This document shows positions 1 to 5,079 of a DNA stretch of 5,530 nt, one piece after another. Below the pieces are notes generated by a model. It had not been told where the DNA came from and ran no database searches. It worked only from the letters and a program-made list of their open reading frames with translations. A program made the position numbers and the translations under genes. This DNA comes from an uncultured Acetatifactor sp. (GTDB taxonomy: Bacteria; Bacillota; Clostridia; Lachnospirales; Lachnospiraceae): positions 1 to 5,530 of the forward strand of contig CAJTLR010000121.1 in NCBI GenBank assembly GCA_910577185.1, read 5' to 3'. Within the stretch, counting starts at the first letter, position 1. The number at the start of each line of letters is the position of its first letter.

Positions 1-52
1 GAAAGGCGGGCAGTTACCATCCCTGACCCCTTTGATAAAATTGAAAAAATCA

Positions 53-92
53 GGCGTTTCCTGCAAATTCTGAGAAATTTGCAGGAAACGCC
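53..92. promoter_or_regulatory. Inverted repeat, candidate operator O1 of the adjacent XRE/TPR regulator
   Basis: Two 17-bp arms (53-69 and 76-92) are perfect reverse complements around a 6-nt spacer. The core of the right arm is TTTGCAGGAAACGC. The repeat ends one base before the -35 element of P1 and has an A-rich run on its left (44-49). A close copy lies at 1374-1424, also against a promoter, with the regulator gene between them, so an operator is the best reading. Another possible role: read on the minus strand it is a strong hairpin followed after three bases by six Ts, so it could also terminate the regulator transcript. The two roles are not exclusive. Confidence 0.7.
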
Positions 93-93
93 C

Positions 94-122
94 TGTACAA
101 ACGAAAAGAAATGGTGTATAAT
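94..122 (+). promoter_or_regulatory. Promoter P1 (sigma-A type) for the small secreted peptide gene
   Basis: The -35 hexamer TGTACA (94-99, four of six consensus bases) and the perfect -10 TATAAT (117-122) are separated by exactly 17 bp. Transcription would start near 129 and give a leader of about 26 nt before the CTG at 155. The weak -35 against a perfect repeat suggests control by a bound regulator. The same arrangement with the same TGTACA and the same spacing occurs at P2. Confidence 0.75.
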
Positions 123-154
123 GTACCCATAAAAAGAGAGGGGACGCCGCTATA

Positions 155-346
155 CTGAAAAAGTGCATTTCTTTACTGCTCTCCTTGCTTCTGTGGTTGT
201 CGCTGCTGCCCGGACAGGCGCTGGCGGCGGACGAGCCGATACCCGTGGACCCGCCGGTCATCGAGGAGCCTGCGGAGCCGGAGGAGCCGCCGGTTATGCC
301 CCTGCTTCTGGAGGGAACCGATGAAGGAGATGCTACAATTGACTAA
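155..346 (+). CDS. Small secreted acidic proline-rich peptide, probable CTG start
   Basis: The 63-codon frame begins KKCISLLLSLLLWLSLL after the start codon. It has a two-lysine n-region, a long leucine-rich h-region and an ALA cleavage site near residue 24, which is a convincing Sec signal peptide. The predicted 39-residue mature part starts ADEP, has nine prolines and thirteen acidic residues, and contains no lysine or arginine. It ends GDATID. No ATG, GTG or TTG is available in frame between the upstream stop (119-121) and the signal peptide. CTG at 155 is the best start, with GAGAGGGGA at 136-144 as Shine-Dalgarno; ATA at 152 is the alternative. The gene may therefore be weakly translated, or be a start-codon mutant of a former ATG gene. 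It follows P1 and meets the regulator gene tail to tail, overlapping it by 4 bp. No family is recognised. A pheromone precursor is possible from context only. Confidence 0.6.
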   Translation: MKKCISLLLSLLLWLSLLPGQALAADEPIPVDPPVIEEPAEPEEPPVMPLLLEGTDEGDATID

Positions 347-1290
347 AATGGCAGATCCATTTTCAGGTGTTCATACATTTCTTTGCGGAGAGCGTCAAGG
401 TCTCTTTGGTTTTCGATAATTTTAAGAAGATACCCGGCCTTGGTATACAAGTCAGCGCTTTTCTCCCGTTCACCCAGAAAGAACTGGCATTCTGCCTGGG
501 TGGCTAAAAAGCCGGGCAGAAAAAGGTAACTTCCATACCGAACGCTAACTTGCTGTCCCTGCTCCGCCAGCTTAAGCGCTTCCGGATATCTGCCAGCCAG
601 ACCCAGATTGATGGCGTAATTATGGGCAATCAGGCAAAACAGCCCGGGGAAATCCTCCAGGTCCCGTCCATTTTCTTCGATATGTTGAAGCAGTCGTCTG
701 TAAAGGTCGATTGCTTCTTCTCTTTTTCCCTCCATGGAGAGGGTCCGGGCAAGCATGTTGATAAGGGTCATTTCCGTCAGCCGGTACCGGAAGCTTTCCA
801 CCTTATCCAGAGAAAAGCCGGGCACTGTCATCCGGATCGCCTTTTCCAGCAGACGCCTCCGCTGGGCAGGGGGGTAGGGTCCGTCCGGCGTTCCCAGGGT
901 TACCTGGGCGGACAGTATGCACTGCCGGTTAATCATGTCGTCCTCTGCCGTGATGTCTTCCAGCCGCTTCAGCTCCGGCAGGATTTGCTCCCGGAGCCGG
1001 GATCTGTCCCCCTGGTCCGCTTTTTCAAATTCGATCATATGGGCCTTAATCTCTTGTTTCAGCTTCCTGATCTCCACGTCATGCTCGGTTACCAGCACGA
1101 AAACACGGTCCTCCGGCAGGCCCAGACGGTGCAGAAGCGCGTAGATGGTGTCCCGGCCGGGGGTCTGCCTGCCCCGCTCCAGCCGGGACAGCGTCGAGGG
1201 GTCGCAGATGCCCGCGCAGAGTTCCGACTGGGTCATGCCATGTGCTTCCCGGTGGTTTTTCATGTACTCACCGATCAATACTTCCTGCAT
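343..1290 (-). CDS. XRE-family HTH transcriptional regulator with TPR domain (RRNPP/Rgg/PlcR-like)
   Basis: This is a 315-residue cytoplasmic DNA-binding regulator. Residues 6-58 form an XRE helix-turn-helix: MTQSELCAGI is helix 2 and DPSTLSRLERG is the recognition segment. The rest is helical and TPR-like, with recognisable repeats at about 171-200 (EGKREEAIDLYRRLL), 221-250 (AGRYPEALKLAEQG) and 262-290 (LGEREKSADLYTKAG). An N-terminal HTH with C-terminal TPRs at about 300 aa is the plan of RRNPP receptors, which bind imported signalling peptides. The ATG at 1290 is chosen because a perfect AGGAGG lies 8 nt upstream. The frame continues to an ATG at 1356, but that lies inside the gene's own promoter and lacks a ribosome binding site. 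The gene lies between two copies of an inverted-repeat operator, so it is the likely controller of P1 and P2 and perhaps of itself. The peptide ligand is unknown. XRE/TPR regulators that sense something else are the main alternative. Confidence 0.9.
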   Translation of the reverse strand: MQEVLIGEYMKNHREAHGMTQSELCAGICDPSTLSRLERGRQTPGRDTIYALLHRLGLPEDRVFVLVTEHDVEIRKLKQEIKAHMIEFEKADQGDRSRLREQILPELKRLEDITAEDDMINRQCILSAQVTLGTPDGPYPPAQRRRLLEKAIRMTVPGFSLDKVESFRYRLTEMTLINMLARTLSMEGKREEAIDLYRRLLQHIEENGRDLEDFPGLFCLIAHNYAINLGLAGRYPEALKLAEQGQQVSVRYGSYLFLPGFLATQAECQFFLGEREKSADLYTKAGYLLKIIENQRDLDALRKEMYEHLKMDLPF

Positions 1291-1298
1291 AACTTGTT

Positions 1299-1304
1299 CC
1301 TCCT
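1299..1304 (-). promoter_or_regulatory. Shine-Dalgarno AGGAGG fixing the regulator start
   Basis: A perfect AGGAGG on the minus strand ends 8 nt before the ATG at 1290. It selects this start over the in-frame ATG 66 nt further upstream. Confidence 0.85.
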
Positions 1305-1324
1305 GTATAATAAAGGATAGCTCC

Positions 1325-1353
1325 AGTATGAAGGATTTCTTCCCCCGCGTCAA
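1325..1353 (-). promoter_or_regulatory. Promoter of the XRE/TPR regulator gene
   Basis: On the minus strand, TTGACG (1353-1348, five of six) is followed by a 17-bp spacer and CATACT (1330-1325, four of six). The start would fall near 1318, giving a leader of about 28 nt that contains the AGGAGG. Its -35 lies about 20 bp from the edge of the second inverted repeat (1374-1424), and the promoter is divergent from P2. A regulator bound at the repeat could act on both directions. Confidence 0.6.
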
Positions 1354-1373
1354 CAAAAAATTTTCAAAAACTA

Positions 1374-1424
1374 GGCGCTCCCTGCAAATTTGGATAAAAA
1401 AGTGCGCAATTTGCAGGAAACGCT
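1374..1424. promoter_or_regulatory. Inverted repeat, candidate operator O2 between regulator and P2
   Basis: The left arm 1374-1390 and right arm 1408-1424 are separated by 17 nt. The arms match O1 at 15 of 17 and 16 of 17 positions respectively. The right arm plus the following -35 region is nearly identical to O1 (one difference over 24 bases). The arm-to-arm distance is 11 bp longer than in O1, about one helical turn, so both half-sites keep the same face of the DNA. An A-rich run precedes it, as in O1. The position serves both the divergent regulator promoter and P2. Confidence 0.65.
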
Positions 1425-1425
1425 C

Positions 1426-1454
1426 TGTACAGGCGGAGCAGGATATGGTATTAT
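1426..1454 (+). promoter_or_regulatory. Promoter P2 for the secreted protein and lipoprotein genes
   Basis: TGTACA (1426-1431) and TATTAT (1449-1454) are separated by 17 bp, with an extended -10 TGG at 1446-1448. The -35 sequence, the spacing and the distance to the inverted repeat are the same as in P1. Transcription would begin near 1461 and leave a leader of about 95 nt before the ATG at 1556. Confidence 0.7.
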
Positions 1455-1500
1455 ATGGTCATCAAGGACGCGGCCCCTACGCCCGGGCGGAGCGCAGAAA

Positions 1501-1524
1501 GCAGATATCGGGGACCCCGTCTGC
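1501..1524 (+). other. Possible hairpin in the P2 leader
   Basis: GCAGA (1501-1505) pairs with TCTGC (1520-1524), and CGGG (1509-1512) pairs with CCCG (1516-1519) around a 3-nt loop, with a TAT bulge on the left. It lies 17 nt before the GGGAGG ribosome binding site (1542-1547) and is followed by an A/T-rich stretch. It could influence translation or be incidental; there is no clean U-tract that would make it a terminator. Confidence 0.3.
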
Positions 1525-1555
1525 GGGAATAATTTTATTATGGGAGGCAACCGAA

Positions 1556-1831
1556 ATGAAGAAAACAAAGAAACTGGCAGCGCTGATTCTGACCCTGGTG
1601 ATGGCCTTCTCCCTCATGGCCGTGACCGCCGCCGCCTACGGCGCGGATGAGCATGTCCATGACGGGACCTGCTGCGAGGAGACGATCCAGCCCAGGAAGC
1701 CGGCGGCTCCGGTGTGCCCGTACTGCGGTACGGTGACGACCGATATGGGGTTTAAGTGGGAGAATGGCATCCGTTACATTATATTTGAGTGTCATGGATG
1801 CCGTGATTTTTCCACACGGGTTCGCTATTAA
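1556..1831 (+). CDS. Small secreted protein with paired CxxC motifs (zinc-ribbon-like)
   Basis: This 91-residue protein starts MKKTKKLAALILTL and has a basic n-region followed by a hydrophobic stretch to about residue 24. Signal peptidase I cleavage is likely in the AAAYGA region (residues 25-30). The mature part carries H33, H35, C39 and C40, then CPYC at 54-57 and CHGC at 79-82 about 20 residues apart, the spacing of a zinc ribbon or of two disulfides. A central basic/aromatic stretch (FKWENGIRYIIFE) lies between the pairs. The ATG at 1556 has GGGAGG 8 nt upstream. The frame is open as far back as 1145, but that extension runs antisense to the regulator and is not credible. It is the first gene after P2 and its stop lies 2 nt before the next start, so the two are probably co-transcribed and translationally coupled. 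No named family is recognised. A short secreted protein next to an RRNPP-like regulator could be a signal precursor, but its cysteines also fit a metal-binding exported protein. Confidence 0.75.
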   Translation: MKKTKKLAALILTLVMAFSLMAVTAAAYGADEHVHDGTCCEETIQPRKPAAPVCPYCGTVTTDMGFKWENGIRYIIFECHGCRDFSTRVRY

Positions 1832-1833
1832 GT

Positions 1834-3288
1834 ATGAAACCAGCTCAAAATAATTTTATACTTTTTACTCTATGCTTGATATTCGTTCTGGTTCTCCCCG
1901 CCTGCGGGGAGAACCAGCGTCCCCCGGAACAGGACGAGGGTGTTTTGATTTATGCCGCATTGAATCCGGTATCCAGTGAGGTTCAAAAATCTATAGAATT
2001 TTTCAATAATGAACACACAGATATACAGATCGAGATACACGATTACTCGGACGAGGGCGGTCTGGAACGCCTTCAAACAGAACTGGTATTGGGGAAAGTT
2101 CCGGATATTATGGAGATGCACTATTTCGGAAAAACCGGGCCAAAGGTAGCCGTTGCTGATTCCTATTATGTTTGCCCGGGAAGTTACGCAGAGGCGGCGG
2201 ACGAATACTGGATGCCCTACCGTCAGATGGCACAAAGGGGGTATTTGGAAGACCTGTGGCCCTACATAGAAAGCGACCCGGAGCTTGGCAGAGACGGAGT
2301 TTTGGAAGCGCCGCTAAAAGCCGCCGAGGCAGACGGCGGCCTTTATATTCTCTTTCAGGATGTTGTTATTTTTACACTAATAGGGCGGGAAAGCGTTGTG
2401 GGGAGCCGGTATAGTTGGACAATGGAAGATATCATGGAAGTTCTGGCCGGGATGCCGGAGGGCTCCACCATCTTACGGTATAATATGACCAGGCGGGACG
2501 CATTCTTCAATCTGCTCCGGTTTTCACTGGACCGGTTTATGGACCGGGAGGCCGGGGAATGCCATTTTGACAGCCAGGGATTTCTTGATCTGGTTCAGTT
2601 TCTGGAGAATTTTCCAGAAGAAGTTGATTTTGAGGACCCTGTAGAGGCGGAGGAAGAGGTTAGGCGGCGGATCAAGAACGGACAGCAAATGCTGGAAGGT
2701 AAGATGGTCGACTGGCAGAAAGAAATCGCTGTTGCAGACGCGATCTGGCAGGAACGTGCCGCCTTTCCCGGTTACCCAACTACAGGCGGTGGTTCGGGAA
2801 GTTTTTTTTACCCGACAAGAAGAGTTCTGGCCATGTCCGCCGCCTGCCGGTACAAGGACGCTGCCTGGGAGTATATTCGCAATCTGTTGAAACCACGTGT
2901 CAGCCAAAATCAGCCCCTCACTACATCGAATATCCCAATCAATGCTCATGACTATGAACTGCTTCTTTGGGGAGAACTGCAGCAGACAAACAGACGTATT
3001 GCGGAGGTAGGGTCTGTAGAGAAGTTCCTGAAAGATGGTTTTCTTGCTAGTCAGAGACATTTTAACCATGGACCGGAGGTCCGTATGATGCGTCCTCTGA
3101 CAGAAGAAGAATCCCAGCGGCACCGAGATCTGGTCAATCACACCACCCTCCTCTACTGGCCTGACGACGAACTGTCCGGTATCGTATGGGACTCTTTAGG
3201 CCCCTATTTCGCCGGGGACTGGACGCTGGACCATACCATAGATATCATCCAGAGCCGTGCCACGCTGTATGTCAACGAGCAGCGGTAG
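1834..3288 (+). CDS. Extracellular solute-binding lipoprotein (ABC type, family 1), copy 1
   Basis: This 484-residue protein has a lipoprotein signal peptide: a hydrophobic stretch at about residues 8-23 and lipobox LPAC with the modified cysteine at 24. The mature protein begins CGENQ and would be anchored to the outer face of the membrane. The N-terminal lobe has family-1 solute-binding features: VLIYAALNP strand, FFNNEHTDIQIEI, then TELVLGKVPDIMEMH. Length is normal for the family. The ligand cannot be read from the sequence; sugars or oligosaccharides are usual. No permease or ATPase gene lies in the window, so it is an orphan binding protein here, which leaves a sensory or scavenging role open. 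The ATG is 2 nt after the preceding stop and there is no clear Shine-Dalgarno, so coupling to the upstream gene is likely. A near twin follows at 3383-4840. Confidence 0.88.
   Translation: MKPAQNNFILFTLCLIFVLVLPACGENQRPPEQDEGVLIYAALNPVSSEVQKSIEFFNNEHTDIQIEIHDYSDEGGLERLQTELVLGKVPDIMEMHYFGKTGPKVAVADSYYVCPGSYAEAADEYWMPYRQMAQRGYLEDLWPYIESDPELGRDGVLEAPLKAAEADGGLYILFQDVVIFTLIGRESVVGSRYSWTMEDIMEVLAGMPEGSTILRYNMTRRDAFFNLLRFSLDRFMDREAGECHFDSQGFLDLVQFLENFPEEVDFEDPVEAEEEVRRRIKNGQQMLEGKMVDWQKEIAVADAIWQERAAFPGYPTTGGGSGSFFYPTRRVLAMSAACRYKDAAWEYIRNLLKPRVSQNQPLTTSNIPINAHDYELLLWGELQQTNRRIAEVGSVEKFLKDGFLASQRHFNHGPEVRMMRPLTEEESQRHRDLVNHTTLLYWPDDELSGIVWDSLGPYFAGDWTLDHTIDIIQSRATLYVNEQR
1888..1917 (+). repeat. Perfect inverted repeat inside the lipobox codons, copy 1
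   Basis: Arms 1888-1901 and 1904-1917 are perfect 14-bp complements around CT, so the RNA can form a stem of about 13 bp with a 4-nt loop. It covers codons for the end of the signal peptide, the lipobox cysteine and the first mature residues. There is no U-tract after it, so it is not a terminator. The second paralogue keeps the same stem. Confidence 0.75.
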
Positions 3289-3290
3289 AG

Positions 3291-3314
3291 GCGGGACCGC
3301 GCATACGGCCCCGC
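3291..3314 (+). other. Hairpin after lipoprotein gene 1, possible weak terminator or processing site
   Basis: GCGGGACCG (3291-3299) pairs with CGGCCCCGC (3306-3314), with one A/C mismatch and a 6-nt loop. It starts 3 nt after the stop codon. Only three Ts follow, so termination would be partial at most. The motif GGCGGGACCG recurs directly after the stop of the second lipoprotein gene (4841-4850). Confidence 0.45.
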
Positions 3315-3330
3315 TTTCCGCACACAGTCC

Positions 3331-3359
3331 TTGACTCTTTCGATTTAACGTATTAAAAT
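3331..3359 (+). promoter_or_regulatory. Internal promoter P3 for lipoprotein gene 2
   Basis: TTGACT (3331-3336, five of six) and TAAAAT (3354-3359, five of six) are separated by 17 bp. The start would fall near 3366, only about 17 nt before the ATG at 3383, leaving just enough room for the ribosome binding site. No copy of the inverted-repeat operator is present, so this promoter may be independent of the regulator. Confidence 0.55.
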
Positions 3360-3382
3360 CACAATGAAAAAGGGGGTGTCGT

Positions 3383-4840
3383 ATGAAAAGAGATATAAAA
3401 ATGCAATTTCTCATGCTGCTGGCGGCGTTGTCCTGTGTTCTGGTTCTCCCCGCCTGCGGGGAGAGTCAGCTTCCCCCTGAACCGGAGGAGGGCGTTCTGA
3501 TCTATGCCGCACTGAATCCTGTGGATGAAAAGACTGAGATTTCTGTAAAGAAGTTCAACGATGCCCACGAGGACGTGCAGATCGAAATCCGCGATTATTC
3601 GGACGAGGGGGGCATTGAGCGTCTTCGCACAGAGCTGGTTCTTGGACGGGTCCCGGATATCATGGAGATGCATTATTATGGAAAATCCGGCCCAAAGGTG
3701 GCTGTGGGACATAAGTATTACGTTGTCCCGGGAGCTTACGCGGAGTCAGAAGACGAATATTGGATGCCCTACCGCCAGATGGCGCAGAAGGGATATCTGG
3801 AGGACCTGTGGCCCTACATCGAAAACGACCCGGAGCTGGGCAGGGACGGCGTTCTGCAACCCCCGCTGGAAGCCGCCGAAGTAAACGGCGGCCTTTACAT
3901 TCTCTTTCAGAAGTTTTGCATCTTCACCCTGATTGGCCGGGAGAGCGTGGTAGGAGACCGGTACAGCTGGACGCTGGACGAACTCATGGAGGCCTTTGCC
4001 GCTATGCCGGAGGGGTCCACGATCATGCGGTACAGCATGACGAAGCGGGATGTTTTTTTCAACCTGCTCTGCCCGTCACTGGAGCAGTTTGTAGACAGGA
4101 ATACCGGAGAATGCTCCTTTGACAGCAAAACCTTCCGTGATCTGGTGCTGCTTTTGGAGGGATTTCCCGATGAAGCCGTCGAGGAAGACCCTGCGGCAGC
4201 GGAGCAGGAGGTCAGATACCGGATTGAGGAAGGGCTGCAGATGCTGGAAGGCAAAATGGTAGACTGGCAGAGAGATATTGGCTTTTCAGATGCGATCTGG
4301 GGGGAACGCGCCGCCTTTCCCGGTACTCCGACGTCGGATGGCAGCTCAGGCGGCTATTTTTATGCGCCAAAAACGATCCTGTCCATGTCCTCCACCTGCC
4401 GGAACAAGGACGCCGCCTGGGAGTACATCCGTGAACTTGTCGCACCACAGCGAAACAGTCTTGAGCCGATCACCATATCCATGAACATACCGGTCAACCG
4501 GGCGGATTACGAATGGCTTATCCGGGGAGAACTCAAGCAGCAGTCCGATGGTCTTCAACTCAGTCCAGAGATTTTTGAGCAGCCTGATATACCGATTTTT
4601 GAAGAGCAGCACTTTACCTTTGGACGTCCAATCCACCTGTTGACTCCTCTGACAGCAGAGGATTCCCAGCGGCACAGGGATTTGATCGACCATACCAACC
4701 GCCTCTACTGGCCCAACGGGGAACTGTCGGACATTGTGTGGGAGGTGTTGGGGACCTACTTCGCCGGGGACCTGACACTGGACCTGGCTGTGGAGCGCAT
4801 CCAGAACCGGGTGGGGTTATATCTGAACGAGCAGAAGTAA
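3383..4840 (+). CDS. Extracellular solute-binding lipoprotein (ABC type, family 1), copy 2
   Basis: This 485-residue protein is a close paralogue of the preceding gene. Its signal peptide (basic MKRDIK, hydrophobic to residue 24) ends in lipobox LPAC with the lipid cysteine at 25. Long blocks are shared with copy 1, for example DEYWMPYRQMAQ, GYLEDLWPYIE, DPELGRDGVL, GGLYILFQ, FTLIGRESVVG and QRHRDL. The two differ most at residues 175-178, at about 360-410 and in parts of the acidic middle region, where ligand preference may have diverged. The ATG has AGGGGGTG (3371-3378) just upstream. The gene is in line with copy 1, separated by 94 bp that hold a hairpin and promoter P3. The pair looks like a tandem duplication. 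No transport partners are visible. The ligand is not predictable by eye. Confidence 0.88.
   Translation: MKRDIKMQFLMLLAALSCVLVLPACGESQLPPEPEEGVLIYAALNPVDEKTEISVKKFNDAHEDVQIEIRDYSDEGGIERLRTELVLGRVPDIMEMHYYGKSGPKVAVGHKYYVVPGAYAESEDEYWMPYRQMAQKGYLEDLWPYIENDPELGRDGVLQPPLEAAEVNGGLYILFQKFCIFTLIGRESVVGDRYSWTLDELMEAFAAMPEGSTIMRYSMTKRDVFFNLLCPSLEQFVDRNTGECSFDSKTFRDLVLLLEGFPDEAVEEDPAAAEQEVRYRIEEGLQMLEGKMVDWQRDIGFSDAIWGERAAFPGTPTSDGSSGGYFYAPKTILSMSSTCRNKDAAWEYIRELVAPQRNSLEPITISMNIPVNRADYEWLIRGELKQQSDGLQLSPEIFEQPDIPIFEEQHFTFGRPIHLLTPLTAEDSQRHRDLIDHTNRLYWPNGELSDIVWEVLGTYFAGDLTLDLAVERIQNRVGLYLNEQK
3440..3469 (+). repeat. Inverted repeat inside the lipobox codons, copy 2
   Basis: This is the same 30-base element as in copy 1. 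Arms 3440-3453 and 3456-3469 pair fully in RNA. The two bases that differ from copy 1 (3465 and 3466) replace U-A and G-C pairs by U-G and G-U, so the stem is kept. Copy 2 is imperfect as DNA but intact as RNA. Confidence 0.65.
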
Positions 4841-4841
4841 G

Positions 4842-4896
4842 GCGGGACCGTGTTCCTTCCCGCAAGACAGCTCCTGCCCTCCCTGCGTTTTTTTTT
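4842..4896 (+). terminator. Probable terminator region after lipoprotein gene 2
   Basis: GCGGGA (4842-4847) pairs with TCCCGC (4858-4863) around a 10-nt loop, beginning 2 nt after the stop codon. A run of nine Ts (4888-4896) follows 24 nt later. The distance between hairpin and T-run is too long for a textbook intrinsic terminator, but the strong metK promoter starts immediately afterwards, so transcription probably ends here. Confidence 0.45.
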
Positions 4897-4906
4897 CAGA
4901 ATTCTG

Positions 4907-4935
4907 TTGACAATTTCCAAAGCATGACGTATAAT
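4907..4935 (+). promoter_or_regulatory. metK: Consensus sigma-A promoter for metK
   Basis: A perfect TTGACA (4907-4912) and a perfect TATAAT (4930-4935) are separated by 17 bp. Transcription would start near 4942, about 27 nt before the riboswitch. A full-consensus promoter fits a gene whose output is set afterwards by riboswitch-controlled termination. Confidence 0.9.
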
Positions 4936-4968
4936 GCAGGCACGCAAAGCAATCCCACAATTGAATAC

Positions 4969-5058
4969 CTTATCAAGAGTGGCGGAGGGAACGGCCCGAT
5001 GAAGCCACGGCAACCTGCGAACGCAAGGTGCCAATTCCGGCGGTCAGCGAAAGATGAG
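4969..5058 (+). promoter_or_regulatory. SAM-I (S-box) riboswitch aptamer
   Basis: The element shows the S-box consensus. P1 is CTTATC (4969-4974) paired with GATGAG (5053-5058), followed by AAGAG. P2 is GTGGC (4979-4983) with GCCAC (5004-5008), enclosing GAGGGA and the GATGAAGCC segment. P3 is GGCAACC (5009-5015) with GGTGCC (5027-5032), followed by AATTCC and CGAAAGATGAG. In the family, SAM binding stabilises P1 and lets the downstream terminator form, turning the gene off. A terminator follows at 5080-5109 and metK at 5153. GGCGG at 5039-5043 could pair with CCGCC at 5087-5091 as part of an antiterminator, but this pairing is only a suggestion. Confidence 0.96.
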
Positions 5059-5079
5059 GAGTGATATACAACCCTTCCG

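Noticed and set aside
1..50. Search for the end of an upstream gene
   Set aside because: Nothing beyond the A-rich run next to the first repeat could be supported in these bases.
1307..1312. TATTAT on the minus strand as the -10 of the regulator promoter
   Set aside because: The transcript would begin inside the Shine-Dalgarno sequence, and no -35 lies at the right distance. The TTGACG/CATACT pair further upstream fits better.
550..1320. A 256-codon open frame on the plus strand
   Set aside because: It lies entirely antisense to the well-supported regulator gene, and its protein has no recognisable domain or ribosome binding site.
1291..1356. Longer start for the regulator (22 extra residues from ATG at 1356)
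   Set aside because: This start overlaps the -35 of the gene's own promoter and has no ribosome binding site. The ATG at 1290 has a perfect AGGAGG and begins just before the HTH domain.
1374..1424. Second inverted repeat as an intrinsic terminator
   Set aside because: No gene ends beside it on either strand. It lies between two divergent promoters and repeats the O1 arrangement, so an operator is more likely.
1..1454. Flanking repeats as ends of a mobile element
   Set aside because: The two copies are promoter-linked palindromes. No transposase, integrase or target-site duplication is visible, and both copies point the same way relative to their promoters.
1145..1555. Long N-terminal extension of the CxxC protein frame
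   Set aside because: It starts inside the regulator on the other strand. The ATG at 1556 has a good Shine-Dalgarno and begins a signal peptide, and promoter P2 lies inside the extension.
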